The position numbers and the translations under genes were made by a program. A stretch of DNA of 64,000 nt from Bacteroidales bacterium (lineage in GTDB: Bacteria; Bacteroidota; Bacteroidia; Bacteroidales; WCHB1-69). Of the stretch, positions 33,289 through 41,978 are shown one piece after another. The stretch is from the NCBI GenBank assembly GCA_024400755.1, contig JAKSMG010000007.1, forward strand, positions 1-64,000, written 5' to 3'. Below the pieces are notes generated by a model that saw only the letters and a list, made by a program, of their open reading frames with translations, searched no databases and was not told the origin of the DNA. Numbering within the stretch: position 1 is the first letter of the stretch; every line of letters starts with the position of its first letter.

Positions 33289-33666
33289 TCAAAGCTTAAT
33301 CACGTCAGAGTGATCTGGAATTAAAGGAATGTTTAAATAACGATCCGTACTGTCAATTGCAAAATTACCTTTGAATAACTTTTTTAGTAATAAGGTGTTG
33401 TCAATTTCTTGTTCCGAATAGGGATAATGCGAAATGATTAGGAGATATTCATTGTCGTGAAGTTCTTTGTTGCTTAAACTGTCAATCATTGCCTTGTTGC
33501 AGGAGCAACATCCGGGTTCTTTATAGATATATATTATTCTGTCTTCAGATTCGTTATTAAATTGGAATAACTCATCAAAATATTGAAAATTTTTCCTATT
33601 GTCAGAACAAGATGACAATAAAATTGCCGTCAAGATAATAATGAAAGTTGAACTAATTTTATTCAT
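33289..33666 (-). CDS. Small lipoprotein with CxxC motif (cassette B)
   Basis: 125 residues, SPII signal peptide ending ILLSSC (Cys20). The motif C53-C-S-C56 in IYIYKEPGCCSCNKAM suggests a truncated thioredoxin-like fold after a beta strand; it ends LIPDHSDVIKL. It overlaps the propeller gene upstream by 4 bp. Not assigned to a named family. Confidence 0.7.
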   Translation of the reverse strand: MNKISSTFIIILTAILLSSCSDNRKNFQYFDELFQFNNESEDRIIYIYKEPGCCSCNKAMIDSLSNKELHDNEYLLIISHYPYSEQEIDNTLLLKKLFKGNFAIDSTDRYLNIPLIPDHSDVIKL

Positions 33667-34769
33667 TGTTTTTTAATTCTATATAAATCAAGTTTAGTTT
33701 TTCCAGAATAGTCATCTGGCCTTACCAATAAAACGCCATCTATGCATACTATAGGTGCTACACCTATGTTTTTAAATAGTTGTTCTCCCAAAATTTTCAG
33801 TTCTTCGTCAAGAATCATAATGGAACATTCGTCCTGTTTTTGACTATCCTGATGTAAATGAGTAGTGAGACGATAGTAATTTTTTCGGTAATTATCATAA
33901 AAGATTCCACTATAAAATGGAAATTCAAATTCTCTTTTTTCCATCAATTTACTATTTATCACATCCTTGTCTTTAATCAATGGCGGAAGACGTTCTATAC
34001 ATCTACTTTTGCATTCTATGGTTTTAGTCAAGACAGAATTTTGAAAAACATATAAGTTGTGGTCAGCCGTATGAGAAACTATAATTTGTCCCTCATCATT
34101 TATACAATACATAGCGCACCCATTGAATGGTGCGATAGTTTTACCTTTTTCAAAATAACTTTGAGGAAATTTGCCAATATTGGTAATGAGACGTGGAGTT
34201 TTATTATTTTCCAACATAAAAACATACAAGGGTATTTGGGCATCTTTTGCGCAATCTTGGTGAACGACATTGCCCACAATAATTTGGGAGTCGTTAGCCC
34301 AAAGTGGAGTTGACATTCCGCACATAAACTCTACACCACAACCCACATTAATGCCTTCTTGAATATATTGAACGACAAGGTCAAGAGTCATGTTCACAAT
34401 AGTGTCCAATTTCTGGCTAAAAATATTATACCTTAACACTTCGGTAGAATAATTGGGACAATAGTAAATCGACGAATCGTTGTCGTAATAAAAGCCTCTG
34501 ATAGATTGATAACTAGGAAGATGTAATTTTTGTATGTATTTTCCTCCGTCTATTTTATGGATATATAGGGCTGTGGAATGTTTAGGATTCGCAATGAGGA
34601 CTTCTTGCCCCTGATAGTGACAGCATTGCATATAGCCATACTCATTACAGCCTTTTTCCCGTTCTAAGTAAATACTTTTGTCAAATTCAAAATAGTCATG
34701 TGATTGCTTGCAGGAAGTGCAAAGCATAATCAAACCAAGACAAACCAGTAAATGTATATGATTATTCAT
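33663..34769 (-). CDS. DUF4221-like beta-propeller lipoprotein (cassette B)
   Basis: About 368 residues from the ATG at 34769 (MNNHIHLLVCLGLIMLCTSC, SPII signal). The body alternates short strands with turns (ALYIHKIDGGKYIQKLHLP, VLRYNIFSQKLDTI, GQIIVSHTADHNLYVF) in a propeller-like pattern and resembles DUF4221 and BF3164-type lipoproteins of Bacteroidetes, which often neighbour small secreted peptides and thioredoxin-like genes. The start is chosen for the signal peptide and for the 8-bp overlap with the leader gene. Family assignment is by eye. Confidence 0.7.
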   Translation of the reverse strand: MNNHIHLLVCLGLIMLCTSCKQSHDYFEFDKSIYLEREKGCNEYGYMQCCHYQGQEVLIANPKHSTALYIHKIDGGKYIQKLHLPSYQSIRGFYYDNDSSIYYCPNYSTEVLRYNIFSQKLDTIVNMTLDLVVQYIQEGINVGCGVEFMCGMSTPLWANDSQIIVGNVVHQDCAKDAQIPLYVFMLENNKTPRLITNIGKFPQSYFEKGKTIAPFNGCAMYCINDEGQIIVSHTADHNLYVFQNSVLTKTIECKSRCIERLPPLIKDKDVINSKLMEKREFEFPFYSGIFYDNYRKNYYRLTTHLHQDSQKQDECSIMILDEELKILGEQLFKNIGVAPIVCIDGVLLVRPDDYSGKTKLDLYRIKKQ

Positions 34770-35397
34770 ATTCTTTCCAATTATAGGTAGGACAATCATC
34801 ATATTGGGATGCTCCTTGATTAACAACAAAATAATTACCTTTGAATAATTTGATTTCCAGTTTTCCTTGAGAAAAATCCTTCAACATTTCTGTCGGAATA
34901 TTTTTGCAATTATTACAAATAACAGATTTGAAAAATTCATATTGACTTTTCCAATCAGAATCAACAACTTTCGTAAGAGGGATAACGTATTGCTCATTGA
35001 CAGAACGGATAATTTCATCAGGAATTTCGTAGAAAGTAAAATCATTGTTGTTATTACCATCAATATTTTGAATCTTTGGTTTGACATCTACTTGAGGGAG
35101 ACAATTGCCTTCCAAACCATAACAATCTTCTCCTAAAAGCCATACCATAAAACCATCTGTTTTGTATGTTCTCATATAATATCCCATATGAATACAACCA
35201 AAACCTGGTTGGATTAGATAAACATGTCCTTTATAATGAACCCATACACTTCCATCATGAGATGGTGACATTTTTTTATTTATAACATTATTGGTGGTTT
35301 GTCCTTCCATTGTTTTGGAAATTTTTTCTTTCTCGCAACTTTGGGAAAAGATTCCTATGGCAAAAATTAAACAAAGAATTATACTGATTTTTTTCAT
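34762..35397 (-). CDS. Cassette B leader lipoprotein (in-frame A7)
   Basis: 211 residues. Signal peptide MKKISIILCLIFAIGIFSQSC then EKEKI, shared with the leaders of cassettes A and G; here seven A follow ATG, giving the right frame. The mature part differs entirely: HVYLIQPGFGCIHMGYYMRT, a CxxC (VICNNCKN) and a Tyr/Asp-rich tail. No known family. It overlaps the propeller gene by 8 bp. Element copy 2 begins 48 bp upstream. Confidence 0.75.
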   Translation of the reverse strand: MKKISIILCLIFAIGIFSQSCEKEKISKTMEGQTTNNVINKKMSPSHDGSVWVHYKGHVYLIQPGFGCIHMGYYMRTYKTDGFMVWLLGEDCYGLEGNCLPQVDVKPKIQNIDGNNNNDFTFYEIPDEIIRSVNEQYVIPLTKVVDSDWKSQYEFFKSVICNNCKNIPTEMLKDFSQGKLEIKLFKGNYFVVNQGASQYDDCPTYNWKEYE

Positions 35398-35445
35398 GAT
35401 ATTAATTTTTTTAAATTGTATTATTTGTTACTATAATATTTCATT

Positions 35446-35916
35446 GGTCTCGGGCGAAAGAAAAAAGTTGTATCTTTGCAGCCCGTTTTTGAAGTGCGTG
35501 CCTTGCGGAAACCAAAAGCCGCAAGATTGAACGAATAATACAATGCCATCGGGTGTGTTTGTGGCGGGGTTAATCATTTGTTCCGCAAAAAACAGGGTGA
35601 TTGCCCCGCAGGGACACCTGACCTCTGCCGCCGGCGCATGCTATAGCGACAGAGCACTACGCAAGAAAGTTGTTCTTTCCCAACCACTGCAGGTCGGGCA
35701 AAAAGGCGGAATCGGTGTTTGTCGGGTTATTCATAGCGTTGCTTTTTTAGAGTTTTTACACAATAAAGAAAAGTCAGTATAAGCAGCCGTGTCAGTTTCA
35801 TCTTGTTTGATAGGGCAAAGCTAAGGAAAAAAATAATTGAAAATACAAAAATTTTATTTTTTTTTACAAATCACTGATAATTAATGTATTATGTATGTTA
35901 AAAGTGTAAATATAAA
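35446..35916. repeat. Cassette-head repeat element, copy 2
   Basis: Same order as copy 1: TATCTTTG at 35471-35478, stem CTTGCGG/CCGCAAG, stem GGCGGGG..CCCCGC extended by AATCA/TGATT. Its frame (35543-35782, 79 codons) reads LIICSAKNRVIAPQG where copy 1 reads YIIGFRKKHDDCPAR, because a one-base loss and a one-base gain in between cancel out. Bases 35917-36173 hold a truncated end of the 51.5-kb element (about 35978-36015, GATCTTTTGACTACTTTTCT) and a GAGATTCC-type dispersed repeat (about 36010-36160). Confidence 0.85.
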
Positions 35917-36173
35917 TCATCACCTCGGCAAAGCTGCTGAAAATGAGGAGAAGGCATCCACAAATTTCGGGAGACGTCAATTTGATCTTTTGACTACTTT
36001 TCTGTCAAAATAAACGGAATTATCCCCTTCCGTCTTGTAGAGAGATTCCTCCGCTTCGCAACGGAATGACGATGTGCCGCACATATAAGCGAGAACCTCA
36101 TCGCCATTCCGAGCAGAGCGAAGAGGAATAAAGGGAACTCAACAAGACTAAACAGGATAATTCTGAAAAAAAA

Positions 36174-36199
36174 ACGAGCCGCGGGAAGGTGCGGCTCGT
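36174..36199. terminator. Cassette-end hairpin, cassette C
   Basis: Stem ACGAGCCGC/GCGGCTCGT around an 8-base loop, with A-runs (T-runs on the minus strand) beside it, 28 bp past the stop of the 202-residue lipoprotein gene. Confidence 0.65.
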
Positions 36200-36226
36200 G
36201 GGGAAAAACAAATTTATTGATAATTG

Positions 36227-36835
36227 TTATTTCCAACTGTCTCTCATATCAAAATTTATGTAATATGCTTGGATCTTTTTTGAACTAATATTTCTGATTT
36301 TAACTACATTTGATGCTGTTTTTTTATTGATAGGCTTATTAAGTACACCTTGGAATGTAGCCCAGTAAATAAAAATAGTAAAATCTGAAGTGTAATAAGT
36401 TTGATAGAAAGATAGGCTGTCAAAATTCAAAATGTTTTTATTGTTAATCAAATCTGATAATACTATAGATGAGTCTATACAATAACTTGAAGAATCTCCT
36501 AACTTCGACAATAATCCTTCATTAAAAGCTGAACATGCGCTTGTATCAATGGGTTTAACAAGGTAATTGTTTTTGAAAATTAAGGGATTAAATTTATATC
36601 CTGCTGTAGAGTCTGCATTTCTAGATTTATCAATGGCGAGATACATTTTGGTTCCAGAATCCGTTGAGTAAAGATGTGGAAATTCATTTAGTCCGTATTT
36701 GATTATTTTTTTTTCAATTTTGTTTTTAGAAACAGGGGAAGGTTCTGAAACTCCTAATATCAGATTGACGATATTGCAGCTATTCATTAGTAACAGCAAT
36801 TGAAATGTAAAACAAATAGCAATTGTACGTTTCAT
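36227..36835 (-). CDS. Lipoprotein of unknown function (cassette C)
   Basis: 202 residues, SPII signal peptide with lipobox MNSC (Cys20). The mature part is basic and Ser/Asn/Lys-rich with a beta-rich end (FTIFIYWATFQGVL...AYYINFDMRDSWK). No family recognised. It follows the leader gene by 5 bp. Confidence 0.72.
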   Translation of the reverse strand: MKRTIAICFTFQLLLLMNSCNIVNLILGVSEPSPVSKNKIEKKIIKYGLNEFPHLYSTDSGTKMYLAIDKSRNADSTAGYKFNPLIFKNNYLVKPIDTSACSAFNEGLLSKLGDSSSYCIDSSIVLSDLINNKNILNFDSLSFYQTYYTSDFTIFIYWATFQGVLNKPINKKTASNVVKIRNISSKKIQAYYINFDMRDSWK

Positions 36836-36840
36836 TTTGA

Positions 36841-37428
36841 TTATAAAGCGTCAATATCTACAATGACAGATCCGAATGATTTATATTTCATTCCATTGAA
36901 ATCGACTTCTTCTTCTTTTTCAATAAAATCATATTCGTTGTCAATGATTGTAATAGAATTATACTTTAATCCAGCATCTTTTAATGCTTCTTCTGGCAAC
37001 GATAATGGAGCATCAATGCCAAATTCTTTTTCAAAGTAGTCTTTTTTTTCAAGGATATAAGCTTTGGCATGTCCTTTGTCAAGAATATTAAATAAAATAA
37101 TGCTGTGATCTTTATCACTGGGATTGTCAGCTAAATAATTTTTTGTTTTTAAATCTGGAAACCATTCAAAGTCACAGAATTCGCAACAATATTCACAACC
37201 GCAATATTTGTGGTCCCTAGGACGATCAGTTGTGGATCTGTGAAGTGTTACTTTAAAAATCAGCAAATTAATAGTTCCTGTTGGCTTACTTGATTTGACA
37301 TTCGAAGTGTATGGTTGTTCCATAGTATTTGTTTTCGTTATTTTTTCCTTATTGCATGCGAAAATACAAGCAGCAACAACAGCTAAAAATAATACAGCTA
37401 TGGATATTCTAAAAATATTTTTTTTCAT
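36841..37428 (-). CDS. Cassette C leader lipoprotein
   Basis: 195 residues. Signal peptide MKKNIFRISIAVLFLAVVAA..CIFAC followed by NKEKITK, almost the same as the cassette E leader; the mature part is different and holds a Cys cluster YCGCEYCCEFCDF (about residues 75-87), possibly metal- or disulfide-binding. Here ATG is followed by eight A, in frame for this leader type (Lys-Lys-Asn), so the tract could slip too. Unlike other cassettes there is no repeat element upstream: homology to the cassette E leader region stops about 25 bp before the ATG. Confidence 0.75.
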   Translation of the reverse strand: MKKNIFRISIAVLFLAVVAACIFACNKEKITKTNTMEQPYTSNVKSSKPTGTINLLIFKVTLHRSTTDRPRDHKYCGCEYCCEFCDFEWFPDLKTKNYLADNPSDKDHSIILFNILDKGHAKAYILEKKDYFEKEFGIDAPLSLPEEALKDAGLKYNSITIIDNEYDFIEKEEEVDFNGMKYKSFGSVIVDIDAL

Positions 37429-37462
37429 AATGATCTAATTTAATGATTGTGTTATTCTGTAA

Positions 37463-37663
37463 ATTCAAGATAGAAGTGCGACAAACCCGCAAAACCATTT
37501 ATGTACTCAATTTGTTTTTGAATGTGATGAGGTTGAAAATGTAAATGGAAAAATTGTTTCCAGTGCCATCAACAAAACATATTATGGTCCAGATGACAGC
37601 TATAATATGGAAGAATTTGATAACCATAAACATGATACGGTATATTATTCTTGTGGTAAATAA
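37463..37663 (+). pseudogene. Orphan 3' end of a secreted-protein gene
   Basis: A plus-strand frame of 66 codons is open between TAA at 37460 and TAA at 37661-37663 but has no start near its beginning. It reads like a protein tail with Cys (LCTQFVFECDEVENVNGKIV, then YYGPDDSYNMEEFDNHKHDT and VYYSCGK). It lies exactly where cassette C lacks its repeat element, in opposite orientation to every cassette gene, so it looks like a leftover of a deletion or inversion. Confidence 0.4.
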
Positions 37664-37726
37664 TGATATGTTTTTAATGTCTTCAAAATGAATCCATAAT
37701 TCAACTCTCTCTTTTCCTTATAAAAG

Positions 37727-37748
37727 CGGGCGGCGTTCACGCCGCCCG
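37727..37748. terminator. Cassette-end hairpin, cassette D
   Basis: Perfect stem CGGGCGGCG/CGCCGCCCG, loop TTCA, identical to the one of cassette B. It lies about 100 bp past the stop of the membrane-protein gene. Confidence 0.55.
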
Positions 37749-37851
37749 TGGGGAAATGATCTACAAAAAAATCCTATTTTGATTTGTCAAGTCCAATAAG
37801 TTGTTTATTTTTGACCTATGTGTTAGATTTTTTAGATTTTCGTAAATAGAT

Positions 37852-38295
37852 TTATTCCATGTGTCCAATAAGGTTTGAAAAACAGAAAATGGTGAGGGAT
37901 TCTCTATAAACAAGCATTACAATGGTCTCTTTCCAATTTTTTTTGACGATGCAAATAATGATATAGACCAAGGAAATTAAGCTGGCAATAAGATAAATAA
38001 TTTCTTTTCCGGGGTACTTGGCCTTTGTGAAAACAAAAGCTAACAATACCATTATTTTAGTAATTAATGATAATATAAACATTAATTCGTTAATTTGCTG
38101 TTCCTTTGTCTTAATGGAATAATGATTATGATTCAAAATGCAAATTAGAGTGATGGCAATGATGAATAGAAAGCCTGTTAATGTCATTAAGCCATTTAAC
38201 TGAAATGTGTGTAATGTTAGGGTAATAATGACAAAAACAATGAAAAGAAGATATTCAATGAAGTCCTTCTTGTTTGGTTTGATAAAATTTTTCAT
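37852..38295 (-). CDS. Small membrane protein (cassette D)
   Basis: 147 residues, four hydrophobic segments (about 13-30, 36-52, 67-85, 94-112), short loops, Lys-rich N-terminus (KNFIKPNKKDFIEYLLF). No motif. Start 27 bp after the leader gene ends, so probably on the same mRNA. Whether it acts with the leader, for example as an immunity-type partner, is speculation. Confidence 0.65.
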   Translation of the reverse strand: MKNFIKPNKKDFIEYLLFIVFVIITLTLHTFQLNGLMTLTGFLFIIAITLICILNHNHYSIKTKEQQINELMFILSLITKIMVLLAFVFTKAKYPGKEIIYLIASLISLVYIIICIVKKNWKETIVMLVYRESLTIFCFSNLIGHME

Positions 38296-38322
38296 AGTAT
38301 CATTTTTTATATTAATTTATGT

Positions 38323-39060
38323 TTAATCAAGATCAATCCAGGGGTCCGCGCTTTCGGGGTGTGGATCTTGGCAAACGTGATGTTTCGGTTTAAATGTTGC
38401 GAACCATGAGCAGTCGGCCACTATTGCGGCCATGCCGACAATAGGATCAGATAGAAAAATAGCTGTAAGTACGGGAGAACTAAAAATATCGTAGAGTTTC
38501 CATCCTACACAATTATCAAGTCTTTGTCCCCAAGAAATGTTTGCACGCATCTCAAGACTATAGTAAACAAAATATTTAGAAATTGATATTATTTCAAGAT
38601 AAGTATTTTGTAACTTTAAATCACTGATGTGATTAATGACATGTTCCTCTGCTTTTATCGCATTAATGAGTATTGTTTCGGGATTTTTGTCGAAGATAAA
38701 TATTCCAAGTAGTGACTGCAAATATTTAGAGTCAATTTTTTCACAGATACTTTTGTCCAATGTTGGGTATTGAATTAAATATGTCAAATTTTTCGCATCT
38801 TGTTCAAAAACTTCCAAGTGCTCCTCATACCATGGATTTTCACAAAGGATAGCCACTTTTTCAAGGTATTGTTTAATTCCAACGGCATATTCGTCGAATG
38901 GATTAATTGAACTTTGGCAACTGTAAAGTTGCGGTAAAGTGGCTTCGGTTGTTTCTGCGGATTCTTTCACCACCTTTTCCTTATTGCAGGAAAAAACGGC
39001 AACGGCAACGGCGGCAACTAAAACGGCAACACAACTTATTCTTAAAATAGTTCTTTTCAT
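38323..39060 (-). CDS. Cassette D leader lipoprotein
   Basis: 245 residues. Signal peptide MKRTILRISCVAVLVAAVAV..AVFSC with NKEKVVK; DNA of this part is the same as in cassette F, while the rest differs. The mature part is long and helical (about 60-190), then has a hydrophobic stretch (SPVLTAIFLSDPIVGMAAIV, about 203-222) and ends in a His/Asp/Cys tail. No family recognised. Element copy 3 begins 47 bp upstream. Confidence 0.73.
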   Translation of the reverse strand: MKRTILRISCVAVLVAAVAVAVFSCNKEKVVKESAETTEATLPQLYSCQSSINPFDEYAVGIKQYLEKVAILCENPWYEEHLEVFEQDAKNLTYLIQYPTLDKSICEKIDSKYLQSLLGIFIFDKNPETILINAIKAEEHVINHISDLKLQNTYLEIISISKYFVYYSLEMRANISWGQRLDNCVGWKLYDIFSSPVLTAIFLSDPIVGMAAIVADCSWFATFKPKHHVCQDPHPESADPWIDLD

Positions 39061-39107
39061 AATGTCTTATATTTTGTATTATTCTAATTTTTTGAATTTT
39101 ATGGTAT

Positions 39108-39482
39108 GGTCTCGGGCGAAAGAAAAAGTAGTATCTTTGCAACCCGTTTTTGAAGTGCGTGCCTTGCGGAAACCGAAAGCCGCAAGATTGAACGAATAAT
39201 ACAATGCCATCGGGTGTTTTTGTAGTGGGGTTAATCATTTGTTCCGCAAAAAACAGGGTGATTGCCCCGCGGGGACACCTGACCTCTGCCGCCGGCGCAC
39301 GCTATAGCGCCAGAGCACTACCCAAGAAAGTTGTTCTTTCCCAACCACTGCAGGTCGGGCAAAAAGGTGGAATCGGTGTTTGTTTATTCATAATGTCACT
39401 TTTTTTTAATTCTACAGGATAGAGAAAAGGCGGTATGAGCAGCCGTGTCAGTTTCATCTTGTTTGATAGGGCAAAGTTAAGG
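39108..39482. repeat. Cassette-head repeat element, copy 3
   Basis: Shortest copy, lacking the AT-rich tail (which is replaced by the cassette E hairpin). TATCTTTG at 39132-39139, both stems kept, frame 39204-39422 (72 codons, ending GGIGVCLFI and a changed tail because part of the sequence before TTCATA is missing). Confidence 0.82.
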
Positions 39483-39530
39483 GAAATTTTTTTAAAGTCA
39501 AGAGGAAAAGAAAATTTTTTGCGAAAAAAT

Positions 39531-39552
39531 GAGCTGCGGGAAAACGCAGCTC
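39531..39552. terminator. Cassette-end hairpin, cassette E
   Basis: Stem GAGCTGCG/CGCAGCTC with a 6-base loop, A/T-rich flanks, 29 bp past the stop of the 213-residue lipoprotein gene. Sequence differs from B and D but the place is the same. Confidence 0.6.
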
Positions 39553-39580
39553 GTTGGAAAAATAATCAATTAGTTCTTGC

Positions 39581-40222
39581 TCAATCTAAAACGACAGGTG
39601 TTCCTTTGATATTCGTATTGTGAACCTTAACCAGAGTTACTTCGGGATTTAGGGCGCAAATACTATCCATCCTTTTCAATACGTTGTATCCTGCTTCTGG
39701 ATAGACCCAGTACCATTCTACAAAAAGATAAAAATTACTTTTAGGTAACTTCTCTATGGTGAGTCGGGAATTATCCAATAAACGGATGTCGTTTTTCCGT
39801 AAAAATTGAACCAGATTTCGATTTAAACATAATCCAATGGTCTTTTTGTTTGAAGAATTTTTGTTTCCCCAAATTGTCATTGGATAACGATTTACAGTAT
39901 AGTTGCCAGCCAACAATTCGGATAGATTGGAACAATAACTGCTAAGACATTTGGTGAACAGCACTGGGCGGCCTAAACTGTCAAAGCAGTAGGTGGGCTG
40001 TCTTTCCCCAAGGTCAAGAGTGTCTTTGTTAAGATAGGCGACAAATGGTGTTTTATTGATGCTGATAAATTTTGCCGTGTATTCAAAGAATTTATTTTCT
40101 TCTGAAACTACAATGTTTTCGCCAGTGTATTCCTCACCGATGTGTTTCATTTGCTGACGTGAGCATGATGATACACAGAACAGAAGAATTGAAAGAAAAA
40201 ATATTGATTTTTTTATATTCAT
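39581..40222 (-). CDS. Lipoprotein of unknown function (cassette E)
   Basis: 213 residues, SPII signal with Cys20 (LLFCVSSC). The mature part has KFISINKTPFVAYLNKDTLDLGERQPTYCFDSLGR-like text and ends VTLVKVHNTNIKGTPVVLD; no named family. It starts 8 bp after the leader gene. Confidence 0.72.
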   Translation of the reverse strand: MNIKKSIFFLSILLFCVSSCSRQQMKHIGEEYTGENIVVSEENKFFEYTAKFISINKTPFVAYLNKDTLDLGERQPTYCFDSLGRPVLFTKCLSSYCSNLSELLAGNYTVNRYPMTIWGNKNSSNKKTIGLCLNRNLVQFLRKNDIRLLDNSRLTIEKLPKSNFYLFVEWYWVYPEAGYNVLKRMDSICALNPEVTLVKVHNTNIKGTPVVLD

Positions 40223-40229
40223 AGCAACT

Positions 40230-40952
40230 TTACTTAATCCATTTGTCTAACTCGATGTACCAAAATAGAACGTCATCGTAGGAGTAAAGCGGGTATTTAC
40301 CTGCTGGAATGCATTGATTTTCAGGAAGAATTCCAAGATTATATGCTAATTCAGAATCTAAGGCAAACGACTGTTCAACAATATAGCTATCTGATTGAAA
40401 TAAATCTTTGAATTCGCCAAGTTTTGTTTTGTCAACCATAAAGCACAGTACTTTTTTATTTGAGATTTGACCAGCTTCAAAACTAACGATTGCACCGTCG
40501 AAAAAATCAGAGCTGTGAAAATCTTCGACATTAAGACCTATTTTGCCATCTGAGTTTTTGCAAAATAATAAATTATCATTTCCTTTACCTCCCATGACAA
40601 TACGTCCACCAACTTCTCTAATGCTTTTGATTTCGCATATCGGACACCCTGGTTCACAACTTGTTTCCGAATAATGGTATATACCCCAAAGAATGTCCTT
40701 TTCGGTTTTGTGCATACATCCAGACATATATGTAACAATGTATTGTTTGCCGACTTCTAATTTAACGCCCATTGCTGAGATGAATGCTAATATTTGTTGA
40801 GGTGTAGCTTGTTTTTCTTGAGAAATTATTGGTTGTGAAGATGTTCGATTTATTGTTTTCGTTACTTTTTCCTTATTGCATGCGAAGATACAGGCAGCAA
40901 CCACTGCTATAAGTAATACGGCTATGGATATTCTAAAAAGGTTCTTTTTCAT
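40230..40952 (-). CDS. Cassette E leader lipoprotein
   Basis: 240 residues. Signal peptide MKKNLFRISIAVLLIAVVAA..CIFAC plus NKEKVTK (same type as cassette C). The mature part has a motif QATPQQILAFISAMGVKLEV that recalls PSLTQLAAILGIDV/PSIAQLAAMLGVSV of the cassette A and G leaders, and a Cys pair CEPGCPICE (about residues 91-99). It ends in SYDDVLFWYIELDKWIK, similar in style to the A and G ends (FGPFQYFEIKV, AGLYKYIEIN). So leaders A, E and G are distant relatives in the mature part too. Element copy 4 begins 48 bp upstream. Confidence 0.77.
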   Translation of the reverse strand: MKKNLFRISIAVLLIAVVAACIFACNKEKVTKTINRTSSQPIISQEKQATPQQILAFISAMGVKLEVGKQYIVTYMSGCMHKTEKDILWGIYHYSETSCEPGCPICEIKSIREVGGRIVMGGKGNDNLLFCKNSDGKIGLNVEDFHSSDFFDGAIVSFEAGQISNKKVLCFMVDKTKLGEFKDLFQSDSYIVEQSFALDSELAYNLGILPENQCIPAGKYPLYSYDDVLFWYIELDKWIK

Positions 40953-41000
40953 AATGATTTAATTTAATGATTGTATTATTTGTTACTAAAATATTTTATT

Positions 41001-41543
41001 GGTCTCGGGCGAAAGAAAAAGTTGTATCTTTGCAACCCGTTTTTTGAAGTGCGTGCCTTGCGGAAACCAATTAGCCGCAAGATTGAACGAATAATACAAT
41101 GCCATCGGGTGTGTTTGTGGCGGGGTTAATCATTTGTTCCGCAAAAAACAGGGTGATTGCCCCGCGGGGACACCTGACCTCTGCCGCCGGCACACGCTGT
41201 AACGGCAGAGCACTACACAAGAAAGTTGTTCTTTCCCAACCACTGCAGGTCGGGCGAAAAGGCGGAATCGGTGTTCGTTGGGTTATTCATAGCGTTGCTT
41301 TTTTATAGTTTTACACAATAGAGAAAAGTCAGTATGAGTAGCCGAGTTTGTTTCATCTTGTTTGATGTGGCAAAGCTAAGAAAAAAATAATTGAAAATAC
41401 AAAAATTTTATTTTTTGCCAATATATTGATAATTAATATATTACGTATGTTAAAAAGTGTGAATATAAATTTTTACTTTGGCAAAATTTGCAAAAAATGG
41501 GAAAATCAAGATGGAAATCAAAAATTGAATGTCTCAATGCTTG
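41001..41543. repeat. Cassette-head repeat element, copy 4
   Basis: TATCTTTG at 41024-41031, both stems, frame 41099-41308 (69 codons). The long AT-rich tail (from ATATATTGATAATTAATATA to AAATCAAAAATTGAATG) is shared almost base for base with copies 5 and, in part, 6, and defines the full length of about 540 bp. Confidence 0.85.
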
Positions 41544-41559
41544 GTAATATTATGAATAG

Positions 41560-41581
41560 CGGGCGGCCGTTAAGCCGCCCG
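41560..41581. terminator. Cassette-end hairpin, cassette F
   Basis: Stem CGGGCGGC/GCCGCCCG around CGTTAA. It differs from the B/D stem by a paired change, so the stem is kept. 10 bp past the DUF1573 stop. Confidence 0.55.
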
Positions 41582-41591
41582 AATGGAAAAT

Positions 41592-41978
41592 TTATTTTTT
41601 TACATATCCTTTGATTCTCAAGACTTTTTGAGGTTCATTCTTTGCATTGGACTTTACCACGATTGTTTTTTGGAAACTGCCTTCATTACCGGCGTTATAA
41701 ACAACTTTGATTTTATCGCTTTTCCCGGGAGGTAGTGGTTTGGCATTCCATTTGGGAATGGTACATCCGCAGGAAGAGAATGCATTATACAGCACCAATG
41801 GGCCGTTTCCCGTATTCTTGTAGTGGAAATAGCAAACAGCTTCCTTCCCTTGTTGAACGGTGTCGTAATTGCGAATAGTTTCAGTAAATTCAATTGCAGC
41901 TTCCTTTACCTTTTGTGCTGAAGCAGAATAGGCTGATAGCAGCAAAATAAACGTGGTGATAAAAATTAGCCTTTTCAT
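41592..41978 (-). CDS. DUF1573 domain protein (cassette F)
   Basis: About 128 residues from the ATG at 41978 (MKRLIFITTFILLLSAYSAS signal peptide). A single Ig-like DUF1573 domain: CYFHYKNTGNGPLVLYNAFSSCGCTIPKW...PLPPGKSDKIKVVYN, with the SCGCT core usual for the family. DUF1573 proteins often accompany TlpA-like and propeller lipoproteins in Bacteroidetes; role unknown. It overlaps the TlpA-like gene by 4 bp. Confidence 0.9.
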   Translation of the reverse strand: MKRLIFITTFILLLSAYSASAQKVKEAAIEFTETIRNYDTVQQGKEAVCYFHYKNTGNGPLVLYNAFSSCGCTIPKWNAKPLPPGKSDKIKVVYNAGNEGSFQKTIVVKSNAKNEPQKVLRIKGYVKK

